The notes below the pieces were generated by a model. That model was not told where the DNA came from and made no database searches. It saw nothing but the letters and a program-made list of their open reading frames with translations. DNA of 56,152 nt from Pseudomonadota bacterium (GTDB lineage Bacteria > Pseudomonadota > Alphaproteobacteria > Reyranellales > Reyranellaceae), in NCBI GenBank assembly GCA_023416135.1, contig JAEZIF010000072.1, positions 1 through 56,152 on the forward strand, in the 5' to 3' direction. A program made the translations under genes and the position numbers. Of the stretch, positions 25,954 through 34,955 are shown in pieces (the stretch's first letter is position 1; each line of letters starts with the position of its first letter).

Positions 25954-28257
25954 ATGGCGAGCAGTGGCTCGGAAGCAATGGTCAGCAACGAGATGGGCGA
26001 TCTGGACGGCGATTCGCTCATCATGCACCGGTCCGGCCGGCCGGGAAAAATCGAAATCATCGCGACAAAACCCCTGGTCACACAGAGGGATCTCGCCCTT
26101 GCCTACTCTCCGGGCGTCGCCGCCCCCTGCCTGGAGATCGCCAAGGACGCCAACACCGCCTACGACTACACCGCCCGCGGCAACCTGGTGGCGGTGATCT
26201 CCAACGGCACCGCCGTGCTCGGCCTCGGCGACATCGGCGCGCTCGCCAGCAAGCCGGTGATGGAGGGCAAGGCGGTCCTGTTCAAGCGCTTCGCCGACGT
26301 CGACTGCATGGACATCGAGGTCGGCACCAAGGATGTCGACGAGTTCGTCAACTGCGTGCGCTTCCTGGGGCCGACCTTCGGCGGCATCAACCTCGAGGAC
26401 ATCAAGGCGCCGGAATGCTTCATCATCGAGCAGCGGCTGCGCGAGCTGATGGACATCCCGATCTTCCACGACGACCAGCACGGCACGGCGATCGTCTCGG
26501 CCGCCGGCCTGATCAACGCCCTGCATCTCACCGGCCGCTCCATCAAGGACATCAAGATGGTGGTGAACGGCGCGGGCGCGGCGTCGATCGCCTGCATCGA
26601 GCTCGTCAAGGCGATGGGCATGCCGCACGAGAACGCCATCCTGTGCGACACCAAGGGCGTGCTGTGGCAGGGCCGCACCGAGGGCATGAACCAGTGGAAG
26701 AGCGCCCACGCCGTGCGCACCAAGGCGCGTACGCTGGAAGAGGCGATGAAGGGCGCCGACGTGTTCTTTGGCCTGTCGGTCAAGGGCGCGGTGACCAAGG
26801 CGATGGTGAAGTCGATGGCCGACAAGCCGATCATCTTCGCCATGGCCAATCCCGATCCGGAGATCACGCCCGAGGACGTGCGCTCGGTGCGCAAGGACGC
26901 CATCATCGCCACCGGACGCTCGGACTACGCCAACCAGATCAACAACGTGCTGGGCTTCCCCTACATCTTCCGCGGCCCGCTCGACGTGCGCGCCCGCACC
27001 ATCAACGAGGAGATGAAGGTGGCGGCGGCCGAGGCGCTGGCCAAGCTCGCGCGCGAGGACGTGCCCGACGAGGTCGATCGCGCCTACTCGGGCCGCCGGC
27101 TGCGCTACGGGCCGGAGTACATCGTGCCGGTGCCGTTTGATCCGCGCCTGATCTCGACCGTGTCGGCGGCGGTCGCCCAGGCGGCGATGGATTCGGGCGT
27201 CGCCCGGCGCAATCTCCCCGACATGGCGGAATATCGCCGCGCGCTGGCCGGCCGGCTCGATCCGACCAATCATTGGCTGCAGAGCCTGTTCGAACAGGTC
27301 AAGGCCAACCCGCAGCGCATCGTCTTCGCGGAGGGCGAGGAGGAGCGCACCATCCGTGCCGCCGTGGTGTTCCGCGACAACGGCTACGGTACGCCCATCC
27401 TGATCGGGCGCGAGGAGCTGGTGCGCGACACCATGGCCTCGCTCGGCATCACCGACACCGCCGGCATGGAGATCCACAATGCCCGGCTCAGCACGCGCAA
27501 CGCCCCCTACACCGACCTGGTCTACAAGCGCCTGCAGCGCGACGGCCACCTGCGCCGCGACGTGCAGCGCATGGTCAACCAGGGCCGCAACGTGTTCGGC
27601 GCCTGCATGGTGGCGATGGGCGACGCCGCCGGCATGGTGACCGGCATCACGCGCCGTTTCCCCGAATGCTACGGCGACATCAAGCGCGTGATCGACGAGG
27701 AGCCGGGCAAGGTGCCGATCGGCTATTCGATCGTGGTGGCCCGCCACGGCACGGTGTTCCTGGCCGACACCTCGATCAACGAGACGCCGTCGCCCGAGCA
27801 GCTCGCCACCATCGCCAAGCAGATGGTGCGCAACGCCCGCACCATGGGCCACGAGCCGCGCGTGGCGTTCCTGTCCTTCTCCAACTTCGGCAGCCGCGAG
27901 ATCGAGCGCATCGACCGCATCCGCAAGGCGATCCGTCTGCTCGACTCCGAGAAGGTCGACTTCGAATATGACGGCGAGATGCAGGCCGACATGGCGCTGG
28001 ACTACGAGTTGCTGCGCGAGACCTATCCGTTCTGCCGCCTCACCGGGCCGGCCAACGTGCTGGTCATGCCCGGCCTGCATTCGGCGCATATATCGTCGCG
28101 CCTGATGCAGAGACTGGGCGGCGTCACGGTGATAGGTCCAGTGATCGACGGCCTGCAGAAGCCGATGCAAATCGTGCAGATGGGCGCGACGGTCAGCGAC
28201 CTCGTGAACCATGCGGCACTCGCCGCCTACGGCGCGCTCAAGAACGGACGGAGGTAG
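25954..28257 (+). CDS. maeB: NADP-dependent malic enzyme with phosphotransacetylase-like C-terminus
   Basis: 767 residues, the usual size of the bacterial two-domain malic enzyme (MaeB). It decarboxylates malate to pyruvate, giving NADPH. Malic enzyme part (about 1-430): YSPGVAAPCLEI, FHDDQHGTAIV, the NAD(P) loop VVNGAGAASIAC, and IFAMANPDPEI. The C-terminal part (about 440-767) resembles phosphotransacetylase and is thought to be regulatory (RIVFAEGEEERTIRAA, GYSIVVARHGTVFLAD). AGGAAGG lies just before the ATG. It is separated by 2 bp from the amidohydrolase gene, so the two are cotranscribed. Confidence 0.95.
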   Translation: MASSGSEAMVSNEMGDLDGDSLIMHRSGRPGKIEIIATKPLVTQRDLALAYSPGVAAPCLEIAKDANTAYDYTARGNLVAVISNGTAVLGLGDIGALASKPVMEGKAVLFKRFADVDCMDIEVGTKDVDEFVNCVRFLGPTFGGINLEDIKAPECFIIEQRLRELMDIPIFHDDQHGTAIVSAAGLINALHLTGRSIKDIKMVVNGAGAASIACIELVKAMGMPHENAILCDTKGVLWQGRTEGMNQWKSAHAVRTKARTLEEAMKGADVFFGLSVKGAVTKAMVKSMADKPIIFAMANPDPEITPEDVRSVRKDAIIATGRSDYANQINNVLGFPYIFRGPLDVRARTINEEMKVAAAEALAKLAREDVPDEVDRAYSGRRLRYGPEYIVPVPFDPRLISTVSAAVAQAAMDSGVARRNLPDMAEYRRALAGRLDPTNHWLQSLFEQVKANPQRIVFAEGEEERTIRAAVVFRDNGYGTPILIGREELVRDTMASLGITDTAGMEIHNARLSTRNAPYTDLVYKRLQRDGHLRRDVQRMVNQGRNVFGACMVAMGDAAGMVTGITRRFPECYGDIKRVIDEEPGKVPIGYSIVVARHGTVFLADTSINETPSPEQLATIAKQMVRNARTMGHEPRVAFLSFSNFGSREIERIDRIRKAIRLLDSEKVDFEYDGEMQADMALDYELLRETYPFCRLTGPANVLVMPGLHSAHISSRLMQRLGGVTVIGPVIDGLQKPMQIVQMGATVSDLVNHAALAAYGALKNGRR

Positions 28258-28259
28258 GG

Positions 28260-29978
28260 ATGGTCGATCTCGTCATTCGCGGCGCAACGGTCGTCGACGG
28301 ACTGGGCAACGATCCCAGGCGCGCCGATGTCGCGGTCAAGGACGGCAAGATCGTCGCGATCGGCGCGGTGAACGCCAAGGGCAACGAGACGATCGACGCC
28401 GACGGGCTGGTGCTGTCGCCCGGCATCGTCGACGTGCACACGCACTACGATGCGCAGGTCACCTGGGACGCAACGCTCTCGCCCTCGCCGTCGCTCGGCG
28501 TCACCACGGCGGTGATCGGCAATTGCGGCTTCGGCATCGTGCCGGCGCCCGCCGCGGTCCGCGATCTCGTGATCCGCAACCTCTCGGTCGTCGAGGGAAT
28601 GGACCTCGATGCGCTGCGGACAGGCATCAACTGGGACTTCGAGAGCTTCGGCGATTACATGGGCATGCTGCGCCGCAAGGGCGCCTACGCCAATCTCGCG
28701 GTCCTGGCCGGCCATTCGACCATCCGCACCGCGGTGATGGGTGAGGATGCCTCGCAGCGCAAGGATGCCACGCCGGAGGAACTCGCCAGGATGAAGGCCA
28801 TGGTGTCCGACGCCATGCAGAGCGGCGCGATCGGCCTCGGTGCCTCCTATTCGCTCAACCATTCGGGATATGGCGGCGTGCCGATGCCGTCGACCATCGC
28901 GCCGATGTCCGAGCTGGACGCGCTGGTCGGCGCCATGGGACCGCGCGGCAAGGGCGTGATCGCCATCGCCTCGGGCGTGAAGACGCCACAGGAGCTGGAG
29001 CCGATGGCCGCCAAGTACGGCCGGCCGTTCTTCCAGGGCACCGGAATGGCGATGTACAACGAGCAGGAGCCGACGCGCTCGATCAAGATCTTCGAGGACT
29101 GCGCCGCCGCCATCCGCCGCGGCAACGGCCTCTACGTGCAGATCCCCTGCCAGCCGCTGTCGTTCGACTTCACGATGGCCAACGCCTATCCGTTCTACAG
29201 CCATTCGGCGTTCGACCCGGTCAAGGCCTATTCGCCCGAGCAACTGAAGACGGTGTTCCGCGATCATTCGTGGCGCGAGAAGTTCCGCGAGAATGCCAAG
29301 AACCCCAAGCCGGGCATGATCTTCCAGGGCAACTGGGATCGCGTCATGGTGGCGGTGGCGCAGAGGGATCGGAACGCCAGGTACGTCAATCGCTATGCCG
29401 CCGAGATCGCCAAGACGGAGCATCGCGATCCGCTCGACGTCATGCTCGACCTGGCCCTCGACGAGGACCTCGAGACGGCCTTCCTCGGCCGGTTCCTCAA
29501 TGTCGGCGACGACGGGGTGGCGCGGCTGCTGAAGCATGAGGCGGGCGTGGTGGCGCTCTCCGATGCCGGCGCCCACCTCATCTATATGTGTGACGCGGGC
29601 TTTGGCCTGCACTTCCTGGCGCACTGGGTGCGCGAACGCGGCGACTTCACGATCCAGGAGGGCATCCGCCGCCTGACCAGCCATCCGGCCGATCTCTACG
29701 GCATCCAGAACCGCGGCCGGCTCGCGGTCGGCGCGCAGGCCGACATGCTGCTGTTCGATCCGGCGACGGTAGGCATCAGCCCGGCCGAGCGCGTCGCCGA
29801 TCTCCCCGGTGGCGGCCGTCGCACCATCCGCCGGCCGACCGGCGTGCATGGTGTGTTCTGCAACGGCGTGAAGACCTTCGACGGCAAGGGTTACGTCGAG
29901 CACGCCAAAGGGCCGGGCCATGTGCTCGACCGCTTCAACGCCTCGCAGGGCGGACACACGCTGCTGGCCGCGCAGTAG
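28260..29978 (+). CDS. D-aminoacylase/N-acyl-D-amino-acid deacylase family amidohydrolase
   Basis: 572-residue metal-dependent amidohydrolase of the D-aminoacylase group. It has the N-terminal beta domain (DLVIRGATVVDGLG), the metal motif VDVHTHYDAQVTWD near residue 60, NCGFG, LAGHSTIR, and the C-terminal DAGAHL (D about 452) with the closing beta domain RGRLAVGAQADMLLFDP. It hydrolyses an N-acyl amino acid or a related cyclic amide; the precise substrate cannot be read from sequence. It starts 2 bp after maeB. No signal peptide, so cytoplasmic. Confidence 0.88.
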   Translation: MVDLVIRGATVVDGLGNDPRRADVAVKDGKIVAIGAVNAKGNETIDADGLVLSPGIVDVHTHYDAQVTWDATLSPSPSLGVTTAVIGNCGFGIVPAPAAVRDLVIRNLSVVEGMDLDALRTGINWDFESFGDYMGMLRRKGAYANLAVLAGHSTIRTAVMGEDASQRKDATPEELARMKAMVSDAMQSGAIGLGASYSLNHSGYGGVPMPSTIAPMSELDALVGAMGPRGKGVIAIASGVKTPQELEPMAAKYGRPFFQGTGMAMYNEQEPTRSIKIFEDCAAAIRRGNGLYVQIPCQPLSFDFTMANAYPFYSHSAFDPVKAYSPEQLKTVFRDHSWREKFRENAKNPKPGMIFQGNWDRVMVAVAQRDRNARYVNRYAAEIAKTEHRDPLDVMLDLALDEDLETAFLGRFLNVGDDGVARLLKHEAGVVALSDAGAHLIYMCDAGFGLHFLAHWVRERGDFTIQEGIRRLTSHPADLYGIQNRGRLAVGAQADMLLFDPATVGISPAERVADLPGGGRRTIRRPTGVHGVFCNGVKTFDGKGYVEHAKGPGHVLDRFNASQGGHTLLAAQ

Positions 29979-29985
29979 AGGGCTA

Positions 29986-30005
29986 GAGCGGCGATCAACC
30001 CGCTC
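29986..30005 (-). terminator. Small hairpin between convergent genes
   Basis: GAGCGG (29986-29991) and CCGCTC (30000-30005) form a 6-bp stem with an 8-nt loop, lying between the amidohydrolase stop (29978) and the stop of the convergent psiF-like gene (30009). There is no T-run. It begins with CTAGAGC like the 77-bp repeat elements but is shorter. Confidence 0.35.
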
Positions 30006-30008
30006 CGT

Positions 30009-30260
30009 TCAGTTCCCGACGGTGTCTGTGACGCACTTCTTGGTGAAGCTGGTCCTGGCTGCGCCGCTCAGCTTCTTGTCCGCTGCCGACGTATCGCACG
30101 CCGCCTGGGCCTCGGTTTCACATTTCTTCATGAAGCTGTTCAGAGCAGCACCGGCCAGCTTCCTGTCCGTCGCCTGGGACTTGCAGGTCGGTGGCGCGGT
30201 TTGCGCCCAGGTGCCGGAGGACATGAGAACAACGGCCATTGCCATCAAAGCAGTTCGCAT
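30009..30260 (-). CDS. PsiF-repeat family periplasmic protein
   Basis: 83-residue secreted protein. The signal peptide MRTALMAMAVVLMSSGTWAQ is followed by two PsiF-type repeats with the pattern C-x-(S/T)-x-A-x-x-(R/K)-K-L-(A/S)-G-A-A-x-x-(S)-F-x-K-K-C. One starts at CKSQATDRKLAG, the second at CDTSAADKKLSG. Each repeat carries paired cysteines, suggesting disulphides in the periplasm. PsiF was named as phosphate-starvation inducible in E. coli; the function is unknown. A GAGCGG/CCGCTC hairpin (29986-30005) lies just past its stop. Confidence 0.85.
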   Translation of the reverse strand: MRTALMAMAVVLMSSGTWAQTAPPTCKSQATDRKLAGAALNSFMKKCETEAQAACDTSAADKKLSGAARTSFTKKCVTDTVGN

Positions 30261-30339
30261 GAGCGGCCTCCTTTGTCAGAACGGTGTCGCTCTATACGGC
30301 CAACAACGGATTTCTCTCGCGACCAACCTGTGATCGGCG

Positions 30340-30633
30340 GGGCGCGGCGCCGGCCACCACGGACTTCTCGCAAGTGCCGCCGTACCGCTGGTCATTCCCA
30401 TCGTCATCCTGGGCGGTTTCTTCGGGCGCGCCGAAGCTCTTGGCCGAGGTGTTGCACCCATTGCGCGACGCGCCGTGTGGGCGTGGGACTCCTGATGGCG
30501 CTACGCTTCGGTCGGCCAGCACTGGCGCGCCTACATGCCGTACGTCGCCGCGCTGATGATCAGCCTGCTGCTGATCATCCTGTTACCGCAGATCTCGCTG
30601 TTCCTGCCCAAGAGCGCCGGGCTCATCAAGTAG
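30340..30633 (+). pseudogene. Remnant of a second TRAP-type large permease
   Basis: The 388-bp gap between the psiF-like gene and rnk holds no intact gene but contains membrane-protein debris. In one frame from 30364 it reads SAAVPLVIPIVILGGFFGRAEA, resembling the central DctM segment. After a frame change it ends at 30500-30633 with WRAYMPYVAALMISLLLIIL and PQISLFLPKSAGLIK before a TAG, a typical DctM C-terminus. The middle is deleted and no start is present. It is unlikely to be expressed. Sequence 30261-30339 shows nothing recognisable. Confidence 0.55.
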
Positions 30634-30648
30634 AGCAGAGCCGCCGGC

Positions 30649-31047
30649 TCAGTTCTTCACCTTCTCCACGGTGAGCTCGTGGCGGCGGCCGTCGCGCGCC
30701 GTCCACGAGATCGACTGGCCCTCGGCAAGGCCGATCAGCGCGGCGCCGACCGGCGTCATTACCGAGATGCGATGCTCATCGAGGCTCTCATCGGCGGGAT
30801 AGACCAGCTTGAAGGTGCGGATGTTGCCGTCATCCGATCGGAAGGTGACGGTCGAGCCCATGCGCACGACGTCGTTCGGCACGCTGCCGTCCTGCACGAC
30901 CTTGGCGCGGTCCATTTCCGACAGGAGCTCGTTCGCGACCTCGGGCAGTCGTTCGAGCGACGCGGTGGCGAGATCGGTCAGCCGCTCGTAGTCGGCATTG
31001 CTGACGATGATCTGGGGAACCGAGCGGGTACGAACGACATCGCGCAT
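30649..31047 (-). CDS. rnk: Regulator of nucleoside diphosphate kinase (Rnk/GreA-type C-terminal domain)
   Basis: 132-residue Rnk-like protein: a short N-terminal coiled coil (about residues 12-50) and a GreA/GreB-type C-terminal FKBP-like domain (VRMGSTVTFRSDDG, FKLVYPADE, ISVMTPVGAALIGL, VEKV at the end). Rnk-type proteins bind RNA polymerase and affect nucleotide pools. The short coiled coil lacks the long GreA finger, so cleavage stimulation is unlikely. AGGAG lies 7-8 nt before the ATG at 31047. The frame is open further upstream but without a better start. Confidence 0.88.
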   Translation of the reverse strand: MRDVVRTRSVPQIIVSNADYERLTDLATASLERLPEVANELLSEMDRAKVVQDGSVPNDVVRMGSTVTFRSDDGNIRTFKLVYPADESLDEHRISVMTPVGAALIGLAEGQSISWTARDGRRHELTVEKVKN

Positions 31048-31212
31048 GGACGATCTCCTGAAAAGCACTCCCGATTGTCTCAGAGGGTTGGGCTTCGTTA
31101 TTGAACGAAGCGTGCGCCCCAAGGTCGGGCGCAGCAAGGCCGGACCTGAGTTTACGCTTCGGCGCCCGGTTGGTTCCGGGACGCCACCAACCAATAAGGG
31201 GCCGCAGTCCTC

Positions 31213-31234
31213 ATACCCCTAAGGATCGGGGTAT
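31213..31234. terminator. Hairpin downstream of the panE operon
   Basis: ATACCCC (31213-31219) and GGGGTAT (31228-31234) form a perfect 7-bp stem with an 8-nt loop, 20 bp beyond the stop of the minus-strand panE operon. No T-tract, so the terminator role is tentative. Confidence 0.4.
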
Positions 31235-31253
31235 GGAGCGGAAAGGTCAAGCC

Positions 31254-32201
31254 TTAGAGCGCGGGCTTGCCGATGCCGCCGCGGGCACGGCGGGCCTGGT
31301 AGGCCTGCAGCTGAGCATAGGCCATGCGCAGATTGGGCGTGGCGACCCCGGCCTTCGCGGCACGGGCGATCATGTCGCCGACGACGTGGTCGGCTTCGAC
31401 CATGGAGCCCTTCTCCAGATCGTGCAGCATGGAGGCGGCAAACCGCGAGCCCTTCTGCGTGAGGTAGCCGCGTACGGTCTGCATTCCCTTTTCGCCGGGA
31501 TCGCCGCCGGCGGCCGCCGCCACCTTGCGGCATTCCTCGACCGTCTCCAGCATGATCGACTGACCTTCGCCGGCCTCGAGGATGTCGCCCACCGTGCCGC
31601 GCATCAGCGTGGTCATCGCCGCCAGCGAGCAGAGCATGATCCACTTGTCCCAGAGATCCTGGATGATGTTCTCGTGCAGGCCGCCCTCGACGCCACTCTT
31701 TTTGATCGCGGCATCGAGCTCGACCAGGGCAGGGCGCGCGGGCTTGCCGTCGCGCTCGCCGAAGGAGATCGCCGCGAACGGGCTGGTGTGCAGGATCACG
31801 CCCTCGGGCGACATGGCCACGCCGACACGCGCCAGACCGCCCACGACCTTGGCGTCGCCGAACCTTGCCGCGAGCGTATCGATGTGCCGCATGCCGTTCA
31901 GCAGCGGCACGACGGTGGTGTTCGGCCCGACCGCCGGCGCAATCGCCTCGATCGCCGAATCGAGATCGTAGGCCTTGCAGGTCAGCAGCACGACGTCGTA
32001 GGGCCCACCTTTGCCGCCATTCAGCACGGCCTTCACCTTCTGCGTGATGTCGCCCTTGGTGCTCTTGATCACCAGGCCGTCGCGCTCCAGCCGCTCGCGC
32101 CGCGCCGGACGGACCAGGAAGGTGACGTCGGCCCCGCTCTGCTGCAGGCGCCCGCCGACATAACCGCCGATGGCGCCGGCGCCCAGGATCAGGGTCTTCA
32201 T
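31254..32201 (-). CDS. 2-dehydropantoate 2-reductase family protein, second tandem copy
   Basis: 315-residue ketopantoate reductase-type (PanE/ApbA) protein, which would reduce 2-dehydropantoate to pantoate with NADPH for CoA synthesis. It has the dinucleotide loop ILGAGAIGGYVGGRL at the N-terminus, the catalytic-region CKAYDLDSAIEA, LLNGMRH, and the C-terminal helical domain with LWDKWIML. It is strongly similar to the gene immediately upstream over its whole length. Its ATG overlaps that gene's stop (ATGA), so the two are translationally coupled. Two copies suggest one has a different 2-oxo acid substrate. It is the last gene of the HAD-panE-panE operon. Confidence 0.88.
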   Translation of the reverse strand: MKTLILGAGAIGGYVGGRLQQSGADVTFLVRPARRERLERDGLVIKSTKGDITQKVKAVLNGGKGGPYDVVLLTCKAYDLDSAIEAIAPAVGPNTTVVPLLNGMRHIDTLAARFGDAKVVGGLARVGVAMSPEGVILHTSPFAAISFGERDGKPARPALVELDAAIKKSGVEGGLHENIIQDLWDKWIMLCSLAAMTTLMRGTVGDILEAGEGQSIMLETVEECRKVAAAAGGDPGEKGMQTVRGYLTQKGSRFAASMLHDLEKGSMVEADHVVGDMIARAAKAGVATPNLRMAYAQLQAYQARRARGGIGKPAL

Positions 32202-33130
32202 TTCAATCCACTCCGGGCACGACGCGCCTCATAGGCCTGCAGATGGGCATAGGCGAAGCGCAGATTGGGCGCCGGCAGCCCGGCCTTGCGGGCGCGCATC
32301 AACATGTCGCCGACGATCGAACGCGCCTCGACCGCGCCGCCCTTCTCGATGTCGCCCAGGATGGAGGCGACGGCCTTGCCGCCCGGCTGCGTCAGGCCGG
32401 TTTCGATCCCGGTGCGTACCTTGTCGCTGGGCGCATGGCCGGCAGCGGCCGCGACGCGGCAGCATTCGTCCAGCGTCTCGCGCACCAGAGCGGCGCCATC
32501 CTCGGCGGCGACGATGTCGCCCACCGTGCCGCGCATGGCCGCGCACATCGAGGCGATGGTGCCCAGCATCACCCACTTGTCCCAGAGATCCTGGTTGATG
32601 TCGGGGTTCAATCCGCCGTCGATGCCGGCCTTCTTGCAGGCCGCATCGAGCTCGACCAGCGAGGCGCGCGGCGGCTTGCCGTCACGCTCGCCGAACGACA
32701 CGCCCGAGGCGCCGCTGTGCAGGATCTCGCCGTTCGGTCCCAGCATGCCGGAGATCCGCGCCAGGCCGCCGGCGACACGGGCCGCGCCGAAACGGGCGTC
32801 GAGCGTGGCGAAATGGGCGTGCCCGTTCAGCATGGGAACGATGGTCGTCTCCGGCCCGACCGCCGGCGCGATCGCATCCATGGCCGAGTCGAGGTCGTAG
32901 CCCTTGCAGGCCAGGATCACGACATCATAGGGGCCGCCCTCGTCGCCGCGCGTCACCACCTCGACCGGCACGGTGAAGTCGCCTTTGGGGCTTTTCACCA
33001 CCAGACCGTTGCGCCGCACCGTCTCGGCGCGCTTTTCGCGCAACAGGAAGGTCACGTCGATGCCGGCCTGGGTGAGGCGCGCGCCCCAATAGCCGCCGAC
33101 CGCGCCGGCGCCGAGAATCAGGATCTTCAC
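32198..33130 (-). CDS. 2-dehydropantoate 2-reductase family protein, first tandem copy
   Basis: 310-residue ketopantoate reductase-type protein. The start is the GTG at 33130, with AAAGGAAAG about 8 nt upstream, and it overlaps the stop of the HAD gene (GTGA). Motifs: ILGAGAVGGYWGARL, VILACKGYDLDSAMDAIAPA, PMLNGHAHF, LWDKWVMLG. It aligns end to end with the copy downstream, including the unusual FGERDGKP insert near residue 170, so the two arose by tandem duplication. A plausible role is NADPH-dependent reduction of a 2-oxo acid; the true pantoate enzyme could be either copy or elsewhere. Confidence 0.88.
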   Translation of the reverse strand: MKILILGAGAVGGYWGARLTQAGIDVTFLLREKRAETVRRNGLVVKSPKGDFTVPVEVVTRGDEGGPYDVVILACKGYDLDSAMDAIAPAVGPETTIVPMLNGHAHFATLDARFGAARVAGGLARISGMLGPNGEILHSGASGVSFGERDGKPPRASLVELDAACKKAGIDGGLNPDINQDLWDKWVMLGTIASMCAAMRGTVGDIVAAEDGAALVRETLDECCRVAAAAGHAPSDKVRTGIETGLTQPGGKAVASILGDIEKGGAVEARSIVGDMLMRARKAGLPAPNLRFAYAHLQAYEARRARSGLK

Positions 33131-33807
33131 TTCGGGACTTTCCTTTCGGCGATCCAGTCCGCCAGCCAGGTGGCGAGGTCGTCGGTCTCGTGATGGATGT
33201 GGCTGAGGTCGAGCTCGGCGGCACGCTTCACGCTCTCGTCGGTGCGGATCCACACCGTGCGCATGCCCATGTCGCCGGCGGGCTTCAGGTTGACGGCGAT
33301 GTCGTCGGCCATGCAGGCCCGCATCGGGTCGACGCCGTGCTTCACCACGAGCTTCTCGTAGATCTGCTTGTGCGGCTTGGGCCAATAGTCGCCGGCGGCG
33401 ATGTCGAAGATCGCCTCGAAATGATGGGCGACGCCCAGCCGCTCCATGACGCGCTCGGCGTGCGGGACGTCGCCCGCGGTGAAGATGATCTTACGTCCGG
33501 GCAACGCCTTGAGCGACGCCTCGAGCGCGGGATCGGCCTCGACCGGCGAGTAGTCGATGTCGTGCACGTAGTCGAGGAAATGCGTGGGATCGACGCCGTG
33601 CAGGGTCATCATCCCGCGCATCGAGGTGCCGTGCTCGCGCCAGTACTGTTTCTGCACGCGCCGCGCCTCCTCGGCATCCACCTTGAGCAGGTCGGCGATA
33701 TAGCGGCCGATACGCACGTCGATCTGGGCGAACAGGTTGCAGCGCGCCGGGTAGAGCGTGTTGTCGAGGTCGAACAGCCAGACGTCGGGATCATGTTTTG
33801 GCGGCAT
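33127..33807 (-). CDS. HAD-superfamily pyrimidine 5'-nucleotidase-type hydrolase
   Basis: 226-residue haloacid dehalogenase-like phosphatase of the pyrimidine 5'-nucleotidase subgroup. Motif I is DLDNTLYP near residue 11, the small cap follows (QIDVRIGRYIADLL), motif II is IFTAGD near residue 105, and the motif III/IV region is KPHKQIYE and MADDIAVNLKPA. It probably dephosphorylates a small metabolite or nucleotide. The ATG at 33807 lacks a clear ribosome site but begins the conserved domain. First gene of an operon with two panE-like genes; divergent from rmuC. Confidence 0.85.
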   Translation of the reverse strand: MPPKHDPDVWLFDLDNTLYPARCNLFAQIDVRIGRYIADLLKVDAEEARRVQKQYWREHGTSMRGMMTLHGVDPTHFLDYVHDIDYSPVEADPALEASLKALPGRKIIFTAGDVPHAERVMERLGVAHHFEAIFDIAAGDYWPKPHKQIYEKLVVKHGVDPMRACMADDIAVNLKPAGDMGMRTVWIRTDESVKRAAELDLSHIHHETDDLATWLADWIAERKVPK

Positions 33808-33868
33808 TTGTTGATGGATTAGCCCCCGTCGGTGCGCTTGTCGAGCCGAGGGCTTATAAGGGCGGGCA

Positions 33869-34954
33869 ATGGATCTCTTGACGATCATCCTTTTGGCCGT
33901 CGTCGTGCTGCTCGGCGTGGTTCTCGCCGTCGTCCTGCTGCGCCAGGGCAACAGCCGCGACGCCGAGCAGATGCGCCAGCAGCTCGGCCTGGCGCTCAGC
34001 CAGCAGGCCGAGACGGTGCAGCGGGTCGAGCGTTCGCTGCGCGAGCAGGAGCAGGCGCTGGCCAAGGCGGTCGGCGAGCGGCTCGATCGCACCGAAAAGG
34101 CGACCGGCCAGATCGTCACCGACCTGCGCGAGCGCCTGGCGCGCATCGACGAAGCGCAGAAGAAGATCGGCGATCTGTCGACCCAGGTGGTGAGCCTGCA
34201 GGAGGTGCTGTCGAACAAGCAGGCGCGCGGCGCCTTCGGCGAGGTGCAGCTCAACGACCTGGTGCAGAGCGCCCTGCCGCCGCAGGCCTATGTGTTCCAA
34301 CACACGCTGTCCTCGGGCGTGCGCGCCGACTGCCTGCTGAAGCTGCCCAATCCGCCGGGCTCGATCGCCATCGACGCCAAGTTCCCGCTGGAGAGCTACA
34401 GCGCCCTGCGCGCCGTGCCGGCGGGCGACGGGCCGGCGCTGCTGGTCGCCCAGCGCGCCTTCCAGCAGGCGATGCGCAAGCACATCGGCGACATCCGCGA
34501 CAAGTACATCGTGCCCGGCGAGACCGCCGAATCGGCGCTGATGTTCCTGCCGTCCGAGGGGGTCTACGCCGAGCTGCACGCCAACTTCACCGGCCTGGTC
34601 GAAGAAAGCTTTCGCGCGCGGGTCTGGATCGTGTCGCCTACCACCATGATGGCCACTCTCAACACGGTGCGTGCCGTCCTGAAGGACGTGCGCATGCGCG
34701 AGCAGGCTGGCGAGATCCAGAAGACGGTCGGCTTGCTGATGGGCGATGTCCAGCGGCTGGGCGACCGCGTCGAGCGGCTGAAGACGCATTTCGGGCAGAC
34801 CGAGAAGGACCTGCGCGAGATCGACATCTCGGCCGACCGCATCACCAAGCGCGGCCAGCGCATCCTCGACGTCGATCTCGGCGAGGAACCGGAGCTGCCG
34901 AAGCCTCAGGTGGAATCACTGCCCTTCACGGAACCCGCCAAGGGGAGGAAATGA
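33869..34954 (+). CDS. rmuC: DNA recombination protein RmuC
   Basis: 361-residue RmuC homologue, linked in E. coli to limiting DNA inversions. It has one N-terminal membrane helix (LLTIILLAVVVLLGVVLAVV), a coiled coil about residues 30-120, and then the nuclease-like RmuC domain (KQARGAFGEVQL, SIAIDAKFPLESY, FLPSEGVYAEL, VWIVSPTTMMATL). Acidic and lysine residues of the PD-(D/E)XK-like core are visible in IDAKFP. Full length. The next gene starts just after its stop. Confidence 0.93.
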   Translation: MDLLTIILLAVVVLLGVVLAVVLLRQGNSRDAEQMRQQLGLALSQQAETVQRVERSLREQEQALAKAVGERLDRTEKATGQIVTDLRERLARIDEAQKKIGDLSTQVVSLQEVLSNKQARGAFGEVQLNDLVQSALPPQAYVFQHTLSSGVRADCLLKLPNPPGSIAIDAKFPLESYSALRAVPAGDGPALLVAQRAFQQAMRKHIGDIRDKYIVPGETAESALMFLPSEGVYAELHANFTGLVEESFRARVWIVSPTTMMATLNTVRAVLKDVRMREQAGEIQKTVGLLMGDVQRLGDRVERLKTHFGQTEKDLREIDISADRITKRGQRILDVDLGEEPELPKPQVESLPFTEPAKGRK

Positions 34955-34955
34955 C

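Noticed and set aside
25816..28212. 798-codon minus-strand frame
   Set aside because: Exactly antisense to maeB; His/Val/Gly/Arg-rich shadow without motifs.
28227..29957. 576-codon minus-strand frame
   Set aside because: Antisense to the amidohydrolase with clear metal motifs.
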